Origin: CAZQSL01 sp964595945
GTDB lineage: Bacteria > UBP15 > UBA6099 > JAJRTR01
Assembly (NCBI GenBank): GCA_964595945.1
Contig: CAZQSL010000025.1
Location: 1-33,336, forward strand
Direction of reading: 5' to 3'
DNA length: 33,336 nt
Shown: positions 21,020 through 31,400 of the stretch, in pieces
How positions within the stretch are numbered: position 1 is the first letter of the stretch
Layout: every line of letters begins with the position of its first letter
The notes under the pieces: generated by a model
What the model saw: the letters and a program-made list of their open reading frames with translations, nothing else
Databases searched by the model: none
What the model was told of the DNA's origin: nothing
Position numbers and translations under genes: made by a program

Positions 21020-22408
21020 TCAGTCACCCATCTGGAACATGCCTTCCTGCTGTTTGGCGGCTGGAGCAGGGGCTGATGCGGGAGTGGCTGGCGGTTTGTA
21101 TGCGGGTATCGTCGAGGGAGCCGTGAGCGGCTGATCGGGGACAAGCGTGTACTGCCCCTCCTGCCGGGGAGCCGGGACATTTGCCTTGACTGAGCCGTCT
21201 GAGGTGGTAAGCGAAGATTTCCGCCCGATTGTCTGGACTTCGTCCTGTTTCGGTTCGGGTTTCGGTTCCTCCTGGGCGACTTTGGCGGTCTTGGATTCAT
21301 CTTTTTTGGGCGGCGGTGGCGTTTTTTTCTTTTTGGGTTCAGGCTCCGGAGTGTCTTCTGCCGTGGATACTTCGCTGGCGGCTTCATCTTTAGCGGTTTT
21401 TTCGACAGTCTTTTTAGCTGGTTTTTCGGTTACATCTTTTTTGGGTTCGGTAGCCGGTTTTTTGGCTGATGGTTCGACGCTTTGTTTTTTGGGCGATTTG
21501 ACCGGCATGAGATAGTTGACGGAAAGCACTGAGCGATCACCCGTGTCGTCGTCATTCATAAAGGAATAGTCGAAGCGGAATTCTTCGTAAGAAACGCCGA
21601 GTCCGAAAGAAAGATTGCCATCTGTCGTACCGGCACGGCCCGTGAAGTTATCGTTGAATCTGTATTCTCCTCCGAGGCTAAAGAATGCCGTGTCAAGATA
21701 TGCCGTGTCGTAGGATGCGGCGAGGGTGAGTTTGTCTTCCATCAGTTTGTATGAGCCGGCAAGTTTGATGTTGAACGGGATTGTGTCTTTGCCGATTTCC
21801 ATGTCTCCGACATTTTGGAGGGTAAGTGAGGCGCGGGTGTTTTTGTCGAACTGCATGATGGCGCCGGCGTCGAATCCGAATCCGCTTGCCGAATAGCCGC
21901 CTACTGCCTGTCTGGCATTTTTGAGGGCGACGCCGACACCGATATTGTCCTTCATCTGCCATCCGTAGGAGAGAGAGTACGCGAGGTCGTCTTCTCCGAT
22001 GATGCCTGATGGTACGAGACGGCCGGTGTTGGAGTCGAGGGTGGTCACGATGACATTGCCCATGGATGAGTATACCAGATTGAATCCGATGACACCCTTT
22101 GCGTATGGCGCGGCGAGTCCGAATGATTGCGTGGTCAGCTCGAATTCCGATTTTGTGGCTCTCGTCGTGGAGAAGACCGGGCTCTTGATCAGATGTAGAC
22201 CTGCCGGGTTCCAGTAGACCGCGCTTTCGTCGTCGACGATACCGGCGAATGCATTTCCGATGGCAAATGCTCTTGCCGAGACTCCGTCACTCAAAAAATC
22301 TGTCGTTGCGATTGCGCCGTCTTCGGCTCTGACTCCAACGGCTGAAAAGACGGCAATTGTCGTTGCCGCTGCGTAAGCTGACAGCCTTTTAATCCATTTC
22401 TGCCTCAT
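21020..22408 (-). CDS. PorV/PorQ-like outer-membrane barrel protein with charged C-terminal tail
   Basis: A 462-residue protein with a signal peptide (about residues 1-28, cleavage near VRA-ED). The diagnostic early segment of PorV/PorQ (UPF0164-like) barrels follows: SARAFAIGNAFAGIVDDESA then VYWNPAGL. Residues ~45-303 show alternating beta-strand pattern (for example GVIGFNLVYSSMGN, YSLSYGWQMKDNIGVGVALK, FRFDYSFMND), as expected for a FadL-type barrel. Residues ~304-462 form an unusual low-complexity tail rich in Lys, Pro, Glu and Ala, including KKKKTPPPPKK, ending in QQEGMFQMGD. In Bacteroidota PorV shuttles type IX secretion cargo to its surface processing complex; whether this protein does so is unknown. 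It lies 88 bases downstream of the giant repeat gene on the same strand, with a hairpin and a possible promoter between them. Confidence 0.75.
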   Translation of the reverse strand: MRQKWIKRLSAYAAATTIAVFSAVGVRAEDGAIATTDFLSDGVSARAFAIGNAFAGIVDDESAVYWNPAGLHLIKSPVFSTTRATKSEFELTTQSFGLAAPYAKGVIGFNLVYSSMGNVIVTTLDSNTGRLVPSGIIGEDDLAYSLSYGWQMKDNIGVGVALKNARQAVGGYSASGFGFDAGAIMQFDKNTRASLTLQNVGDMEIGKDTIPFNIKLAGSYKLMEDKLTLAASYDTAYLDTAFFSLGGEYRFNDNFTGRAGTTDGNLSFGLGVSYEEFRFDYSFMNDDDTGDRSVLSVNYLMPVKSPKKQSVEPSAKKPATEPKKDVTEKPAKKTVEKTAKDEAASEVSTAEDTPEPEPKKKKTPPPPKKDESKTAKVAQEEPKPEPKQDEVQTIGRKSSLTTSDGSVKANVPAPRQEGQYTLVPDQPLTAPSTIPAYKPPATPASAPAPAAKQQEGMFQMGD

Positions 22409-22429
22409 GGTCTTCGTACCTTTGTCCTA

Positions 22430-22457
22430 TATTTAGACTGCTCAGAGTGTGTGGCAA
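22430..22457 (-). promoter_or_regulatory. Possible promoter of the PorV-like gene
   Basis: On the minus strand TTGCCA (22452-22457) and TAAATA (22430-22435) are 16 bases apart. The -10 box is weak. It would let the PorV-like gene be expressed independently of the giant gene past the hairpin at 22458-22488. Confidence 0.3.
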
Positions 22458-22488
22458 AGGGGCGTGGCGCATCGTGTGCCACGCCCCT
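22458..22488 (-). terminator. GC-rich hairpin after the giant repeat gene
   Basis: AGGGGCGTGGC and GCCACGCCCCT form an 11-bp perfect stem around a 9-base loop, starting 9 bases after the giant gene stop. Only two T residues follow on the minus strand, so it may be a leaky terminator or an mRNA 3'-end stabiliser that sets the ratio of giant protein to PorV-like protein. Confidence 0.55.
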
Positions 22489-22496
22489 CACTGGTA

Positions 22497-25400
22497 CTAT
22501 CTTTTGAATATCGCTATCTTTCCGGTCTGGCTTGTGGTGGAGCCGTTGATGGTGGCGGAAACCCTGTAGATATAGATGCCGTTGCCGGGGAGTCTGCCGG
22601 ATATGTCGCGTCCCATCCAGTCGATGTAGTTGTAGCCGGCGCTCGTGAATGACTGTGGTGCCGTGGTGTATACGAGCGCGCCCGAACGGTTATATATTTC
22701 GACTTTGACGATCGCGCCTGCCTGCGGCACCTGGAACGCGAAACGCATCGGGGTGCCGGTCTGCGGGTCAAAGACACCGGAGCCATCCGTCGGGCCAGCC
22801 ACTATTTCCTTTATCACGGTGGCGTTGTCCACGACGACAGTCCATGTTTCCGTGGCGATGTTGCCTCCGTAGTCGGCGACAGATAGTGTGACGGTATATT
22901 TGCCCGCTGGCAGGGGATTCGTTGGCGTCCATGATATTTCGCAGGTACTGCCGGTACATGCCGGTGGCGTGATGGTGAATGGCGAGATTGCCGCTCCTAC
23001 CGAATTTTTGACTGTCAGTGTTATCGACGAGGCATTCACTCCAAGCGCGTTGGTGCCGAGGTCTTCGATGTTAACCTTGATAACTATCGGGCCATCCGGG
23101 TCGATGAGGTCGTAGTCGACAATCGTCTGTGACTTTATCTCCGAGATAGTCGGCGGTGTGGTGTCGTTTTCCTTGAAGTACACTTCGAAGGACCTGCCGT
23201 AGTCGGAGGAAACGCTTGTGAGACGAGTGGCAAGCGTGAGCGTGCCCGATGTCGTAGAGGTAATGGTGAAGTACGCTTTACCCGAGGAGTCCGAGACGTA
23301 CGATGTGGGTACCACTGCGGCATTGAGGTTCGTTTTCGCGAGTGTTACGGTTTCGCCCTGTATCAGGTTGCCGAATCTGTCCATGACCGTGACCGATACT
23401 GCCGCCTGGGTTGTGCCGTCGGCAGTGATTTTGGTGTTTGCGTCGGTGAAGGTGTACTCGAGAATAGGGGTGGAGATACCGGTATATGTCTGGCGCCATT
23501 TCTTATTATCGCTACTCTTGGCGACAGTGATTTCCGACGGGCTGGCCTGTATGGGATCGCTATGGTACACGGTCACGCTTGTTGCGGTGCTGGAGATCGA
23601 AGTATTGTCAGGAGTGATCGTGGCCGAACCGGCTTTTGTGTCATAGTAGATGAATTCGACCCATGATCTGTCAGTCGGTATTACTACTCCGGAGGTCGCC
23701 GTGCCCTGAGTTTCCGTGCGGAACAAGCCGCCTGTGGATGTCGAGTCAAGCGCGATACGGACTGGCGCCGATGGTATGACGGCATTGCTGTTGGCATCCT
23801 GCAATTCCGCGCGGAAGGTGATTTCGTTGCCTGCCGTCATCGTGGTTGGTGCAGTGAGGAATACGAGTCTGTTGGCATTTCCGGCGATGAATATCGAGGA
23901 TACTGTCGAGGATATGTCTAGCCCGAGACCGGCGCTGTCGACAAGCGTAAGCTGGACGACTTCTGCTTTGCTGCTTGTAAGTGTCAGTGTGACGACGCCG
24001 CCTGATGCCATGACTGTGACATCGGATGTGCCTGCGCCGATAGTGACTGTGCCGACTGTAGCTGTCGCGAATACGCCATGGCCGTTGGCTTTCATCGAGA
24101 ATATCGCGTTTGACGAAGTAACGAGATTGTTGTAAGTGTCAAGCACCCTTGCCGTGATGGTCACAGGGGTCGTAACGGTCACGGGAGTTGCCGGCAGTGG
24201 CGTGTAGATCACTTTGGCTGCGGCGTCGGGTGAAAAAACGACTGTCTGGGTCGACGTGTCGCCGTAGGTATGTGTGAGATCATCTGTTGCGATAGTCACG
24301 GTTTCGGCGACAGTGTCTCTGATCATGTATTCGATGACACCGTTTGTGGAACTGATGCGCACTGTGCCGGAGGCGATGATGGCGTCGATCTGCGCGGGCG
24401 CCAGTACACTCGTGATTTCGGCCGAACCTGATAGCTGGGCTTCGATATACATTGTGTCCGGTACAATGTTGCCGTAGGTGTCCTGAAGTTCGATGCGAAC
24501 GGTGGTCTCGGTGCCGGCGATTGCGTCAGCGGGGTCTTTGACGACGATGCTGGCGGCCGGAGCGACGGTGGCTTCGACGGGAAGATTGGCCGTGGTGGAG
24601 CCATTCTGCTGTGGAAGTGTCCGAGCCGGGGTGATATTGACGAGGATCGGAGTCGAGTCTGTCTTAACGGTGTCAGTGATGACAATCTGGCCGGTGCCTC
24701 CTACGAGTGTGCCGGTAACCGTGAGATCGGATATGCTGGACAAGTCCGCTGGCGTGGGACTGCCGAGAGTGGTCGAGTCGATGTCTTTTGCCGATGCCGG
24801 GGTGATGGAGCCGCCCGATATTGTCAGTGTCACGGACATGGTGGCGTCGGGTCCGATAGTGACTGTGGCGCCATCGTTGTCAAACGCCGTGATCGTGATC
24901 GCTTCGGTAGCGCCTACCTGCATGGTGCCATCGTCGGCGACCATCGTAATGTGGTCGATCGCCGGATAGAGGGTGAGCGCATAAGATGAAAGACTGTCAG
25001 CATCGAGACCGGTGAGTGGAATGACATCGCTGTCGAGTGTATCTATGTATGGATCGGCATCGAGATCGACATTTTTCACCTGAACGGAAACGGATGCGGT
25101 GGCGACCTTGAAATAGTAGAGGCCGGGCTGTGCTACGGGGTCGGGTTCGGCAAAGGTGGTCGGAGTGACTCTTGCGCCGGCGCCGTCGAGGAATACGAAG
25201 TTGGTGAGATTGCCAAGACCGGGAATACCCTGTGAAGAGGATGCGTATTCGACTGTGACGGCCACATTGGAGTGGTGGAAGAGACCGTTTCTCACAACGC
25301 TGGAGCCGCCCGCGATGACACCGATGTCACCGTTGGAGTTTCCGGTAAGGTCGAGATATGTCTGGTCGACTGCGCCGCCGCCGGGTGTCACGGTGTTGGT

Positions 25401-28400
25401 TATGGCTTCGATCGGAGTGTATCCGGTTTTAGACAGCGCGAGGCCGCCAGCCGCTGTAGTATTGAAGTAGTGGACATTGCTGTTGGTGCCGAGATCGGAA
25501 TATGCGGGGGCGGTGCCGCCATGTGTGACCGTGACGTTGCGGAGCGGGTTGTCATACTGGTCGCTGACCCTGACGACAAGACTGAATCTGAGTCCGTCGG
25601 CGTTGGTGAACGCAGGGGAAACGGCCGGAGCTACTGCCGCCGCGGCAATCGACGAGTCATCGCAGGCATCCACAAATCCGGCCTTGCGGTACCTTGTGTA
25701 GAAGGTGCCTGCGGGTAGCGCTGTATACCATCTGTCCGAGCTGCTGTCATAGAAGGGCCCCGCGACCGGCACGGATGCCGCTCCGCCACATGACGCCAGT
25801 CCGAAGAATTCGACCGTGTCGCTCGACTCCATCGTAATAGCGTTGCCGAGTTCGTCGACGATGCCGGTTACGGTTACGGGATACTTGAGCGAATCTCCGG
25901 CAGACTGTGTCCATGCAGGCGATTTTGCTTCTGTCTGTGAAATGGTCAGGGGGGTACCGTCGATGGAAGAGAGGTATCCGGTTTTTTCTATTTTAATCCA
26001 CTTGTTGCCGGCAGTGGCGGGAGCGATGAAAGTAGTGGAAGACGCTGCGCGCCATGTGGGGCCGTGGAGCGGAGTCTCCGTAGCGGCGCATGCGTAATCC
26101 GTACAGACCGTGAGTCCCTCGGTGCCGTCGAGCGCGAGGCCGTAGCCGAGTTCGGTTTCGACAGTGCCGGTCGCGCCGGTGATCTTGATCTGATACTGGA
26201 GCGGGTCGCCTCCGGCAACTGTCCACGAAGGCTCAACCTGCGCGGTATCGGTGGCCGCGACGCCAGCGGCGTCAATGGCCTGGATGAATCCAGCGGTAAG
26301 AATCTTCATATATTTCGTGCCGGCAGTCGCGGGTGCGATATACCACGAGTCAACATCGTAATCGGATGCGATCGGGGCTTCTGTCGCCGCGCAATCCACA
26401 TCGGTGCAGACAGTGAGCGTCTCGGTTCCGGTGAGCGCGATCAGCTCTTCCGCCTCTGTTTCGAGGTTTGCGCCGCCGGCGACCCTGATCTGGAACGGCA
26501 GTCCGTCACCACCCGCGGGAGCCCACGCCGGACTTTCCTGCGTTGCGGCATTTGCGTTGATCGAGGCCGCGTCGATGGTTGTGACATAGCCGGGTTCGGT
26601 AATTCTGATGTACTTGGCGCCTGCCGTGGCAGGGGCAAAATACCATGCGAGATTTGCTGTGCTCCATGAAGAAGACTCGGGGATTTCCGCACCGATGGAA
26701 CAGGTCGCGTCGTTGCAGACTTCGACAGTTTCGTTGCCGTTCATGGTGAGTGCGTTGCCGAGTTCGTCTTCATAGCGTGCCGCTCCGCCATATACCTTGA
26801 TCTGGTACTGGAATCCGCGCGCACTGGTAGTGGAGCCGATCAACGGCGCTGTGGCGAGGGCGGTATACGCACCGAGCGATATGATAGTTTGCGCGGAAGT
26901 CGCAGGCTGGAAGGCGGCAAATCCGGCGTTGGTCTCGTCGCTGTCGAGATAGCCTGTTTCGCTGATTTCGAGAGCTCCGGAAGATGTCGTCGCCCAGAAG
27001 GCGGTATTTGTAGCAAAGGATGTTGGCGCCCCGCCGTCGAAGGTGATCGTGTCGACATCGGCTTCCGCGAACGCATTTCCAAGTTCGTCGGCGAGATCGA
27101 CACGAAGCGGGTATTTCATGCCGTCTCCGCCCGCCTGAGTCCACGCGGGCTCTACCGGCGCGAGTGCTGTCTGGCTCGGGGTAATTGCCGTGGTATCGAC
27201 AGTATCGACATAGTCCGGTTTGTAAATCTTGAGATACTTGGGCGTCGTCGTTTCGGGAGCAAAGTACCAATATGTGCCATCCCACGCGGGATTGATGACC
27301 GTAGTCTCTGTTGCGGTGCATGCCACACTGGAGCAAAGTTCGACGGTGTCCGAGCCGAGGAGCGTGAGGGCTTCGCCTGTCTCGGTTTCGAGGACTCCGG
27401 CGCCGCCGGTGGCCCTGATCTGGTACATCATGCCGTCAGTGCCTGCCGCTGTCCATGCGGGGATTGCCTGTGTGTCCGTGGCGGCCGTGATGGAGGCCGT
27501 GTCTATCGTGTCGATAAATCCCGTGTAACGGATTTTCATGTATTTTGTGCCGATGGATGCAGGCGCGATATACCACGCTGATGACGTGGCATCGTAAGTG
27601 GTGCTCGAAAGGGGCGTCTCGGTCGTGGAGCAATCGGCATTGGTACAGACAGTCACAGTCGCGGTTGCGGAGATCGGAAGAGCGTCGCCAAGTTCCGTTT
27701 CAAGTGCGCCGGCTCCGCCGTTGACCCGAATCTGGAATTGGAGGCCGTCGCCTGCCGGGCCATTCCACGCGGGTGTTTTCTGCGGGACTATGGTGTTGGG
27801 CGTAATGCCGTCCACGTCGATAGAAGTGACATAGCCCGGCTCGGTGATGCTGATGTATTTCGGCACTCCGGTAGTCGCGGGAGCGAGGTACCATGCTGTG
27901 GAAGTGGCATGCCAGAAAAGTGAGGTCGGCGTTTCCGCTCCGCCGGAGCAATCGACCGCGTTGCAGACTTCGATGACTTCATCGCCGTCCATCGTGAGCT
28001 GAGTGCCGAGTTCATCTTCGAAGGCATCCGCCCCGCCGGCGATTTTGATCTGGTACTGAAGCCCGATGGCATTGTTGCCTGTAGCTATCGAGGGCGCGGT
28101 GCCGAGTGCGGGATACGGCCCCATGGTGATGATCGTCTGGCCGGTGGCGGAGGGCTGGAAGAGCGAGGCGAATCCGGCGTTGGAAGTTTCGCCGTTGACA
28201 TAGCCTGCTTCGCGCACGATGAGCGTGCCGCTATCGAGGCTTGCCCAGTAAGCGGTGTTGCTGCTGGTCACGGTGGGCGGATTGGCGGCGAATGTTATGG
28301 TGTCGATGGAAGCGGCAGTGACTGGTGTGCCGAGTTCGGTGGCAATGATGAGCTTGAGAGCGTACTTGAGGCCGTCAGTGCCGACGAGAGTCCATGACGG

Positions 28401-31400
28401 AGACTGGGGGGTGGTAGCGCTTGCGTTGGTTGTGATCGCTTCCGCGTCAATGGTTGCGACGTAACCGTCCTTGACCATTTTCAGCCATTTTGTGCCGGCA
28501 GTCGCGGGCGCTACATACCATGCAGTCCCGTCCCAGGTGGGACCGGAGGCCGGGGCTTCCGTCGAGGTACACGTAGCATCGAGGCAAACGGTGATCGTTT
28601 CGACGCCAGTGCCGCCGAAGGTCAGCGCGGAGCCGAGTTCGTTTTCGAGCTTGCCGGCGCCGTCGGTGAGTTTGATCTGGTATTTAAGGCCATCGGCTGT
28701 CGCGTTGTCCCATGAGGGAGAGGCTTGCGCGGCAGTCGCGACGGTAATGCCGGCCGTGTCGATATTGTCGAGGAATCCCGACATGGTCATCTTGACGTAT
28801 CGCGTGCCGAGAGCGGCGGCCGAAGGTGCGAAATACCATGCGTTGCCGGAATATATTTTTTTAATTGGCGTATCGATGGCGGCGCATGCGACGTCCATGC
28901 AGAGAGAGGGATTTTCGCCTGTGCCGTCGAGGGTAAGGGCATTGCCGAGTTCGTCTTCGAGATAAGTGAGTCCGCTTGCGACCTTGACCTGAAAATCGAG
29001 GCCGTCGCCACCGGGGCCGTTCCAGGCCGGTGAGGCCTGCCCGGTAACGGCGGCAGTGATCTGTCCAGCATCTATTGTGGCGACATAACCAGGCTCGGTG
29101 ATGCGGATATACTTGCCGCCAGCCGATGCCGGTGCGATGTACCAGGTAGTGTCCGTGGCATTCCAGGTGCGTGTCGTTGGGGCCTCGACGCCGGCGCATG
29201 CCGCATCGTTACAGACCTCGACAGTTTCGTTGCCGTCCATCGTGAGCTGCGTGCCGAGTTCGTCTTCGTAAATATCGGCTCCGCCGGCGACCTTGATTTG
29301 ATAGAGCAGGCCGCGCGCGTTATTGGACGAGCCGATCGTGGGAGCGACCGTGAGCGCTGAGTAGACACCCATGTTGATGATAGTCTGCGAACCCGTGGAG
29401 GGCTGGAACGCCGCAAAACCAGTGTTGGTATTCTGACTGCTGACATAACCGGCTTCGGCGACGATCAGGCCTCCTGGAGCTGTCGATGCCCAGTAGGCGG
29501 AATTTGTGTTTTCGGCAGTGGGTCCGCCGCCGTTGAATGAAATTGAGTCGATGGTTGTTTCCGTTATGGGATTGCCAAGTTCGTCGGCAAGATTGACACG
29601 GAGCGGGTACTTCATGCCGTCACCTGTGGCGGCGGTCCAAGCGGGGACAGCCTGTGAGCCGCTGGCGTTGGCAATGATCTGTGCGCCGTCGATCGTGTCG
29701 ACGTATCCCGCTTTTTCGACCTTGATCCACTTGTTGCCTGTGGTCGCCGGGGCAAGGTACCAGCTTGGCGCTCCAAAGTAGGCTGAGACGACCAGCGGGT
29801 CAGAGCCTGCGCAGCCGGAGTCGGTGCATACCTTGAAGGTCTCGGCGCCGGTGAAGGCAAGTGCCGTGCCGAGTTCGGTTTCAAGAGCTCCCATTCCTGC
29901 ATCGACCCTGATGAGGTATGGCAGGCCATCGGTGCCCGCCTGAGTCCATGCGGGGATGACCTGGGGACCTGCGGTGGCGGCTGAAATCGCCGCGCCGTCT
30001 ATTTTGTCGATGAATCCCTGATAGGAAATCTTCATGTATTTGTTGCCGGGAGTGGCTGGCGCGATGTACCAGGAGTTGGCGGAGTAGGTCTGTGCGAGGG
30101 GTGTTTCCGGAGTCGCGCACGCAGCATCGTTGCAGACCGTGACGTTTTCGCGAGAATTATTCATAGTGAGCGCCTGCCCCGTCTCAGTTTCGAGAGCGGT
30201 CGCGCCGGAATTGACCCTGATCTGGAACTGAAGCCCGTCCGTGCCGCCATCCCACGCGGGAGAAGCGACCGCTCCGGCAGGATTTGCATTGATCGCTGCC
30301 GTGTCGATCCGCCGCACGTACCCTGGCTCGGTGACGCGGATGTATTTGAGTCCCGAAGCATTGGGGGCGACGTACCACGCGGTGTCGGCGCTTCGCCACA
30401 AAATGGCAGTCGGTGTCTGCGGATCGCCTGCGCCGGTGCAGGTATTGTTGGTACAGACCTCGACTGTTTCGTTGCCATCCATCGTGAGCTGCGTGCCGAG
30501 TTCGTCCTCGAAAATATTCGCTCCGCCCACCACCTTGATCTGATGGACAAAGCCTATGACGCTGTTTGTGTTGCCGATCGTCGGAGCGCCGACGAGCGCG
30601 GGATTTTCGCCCATGGCAATGATGGTCTGGGCGGCTGTCGAAGGCTGGAACATGCCGGAGAGACCGGCGTTGCTCGTTTCGGAATTGACATAGCCGTCTT
30701 CACGCATGAGAAGGGTATTGTTGGCAGTGGACGCCCAGTAGGCGGCAGTGCCGTCCGTCACGGTCGGCGCGCCGCCGTTGAAACTCAGGGTGGCGATGTC
30801 AGCGGCATTCATGGCCGTGCCGAACTGATCGGCGAATGTGACTTTCAGCGGATACTTCATACCATCGGCGTCGACTTGCGTCCACTTTGGTGCCTGGGGC
30901 GCAGCATCGCTTGAGGATGTGATGACAGCGGCGAGGTCCATGGCATCGACGTATCCGGCCCTGGAAATTTTCACCCAGTAATTGCCTGAGAAGGTTGATG
31001 GCGCGATATAGAAATTGGTGCCGTCCCAGACCGGGCCGAGCGCGATCGTACCTGGCGAAGTGCCAGCAAGATCATTGTAAATGTGCATGTCTTCGCCGCC
31101 CGTGAGAGTGAGGGCCGCGCCGGTTTCCGATTCGAGGTTGCCTGCTCCACCGGAAATCTTTATCTGGAATTTCATGCCGTCGCCGGTGCTGCTGTCCCAT
31201 GCGGGGATTGCCTGCGCGCCTGTTGCGGCAGTGATCGAAGCACCGTCGATCTGGTCAAGGAATCCCGCATAGCTCATCTTCACATATTTCGTACCGGTCG
31301 CGGCGGGCGCGATGTACCACGCGCCGCCGGAAAATTCGATAGCAAGCGGAGTGTCGACTGTCCCGCAGGCTGCATCATTGCAGACTGAGATATTTTCATC

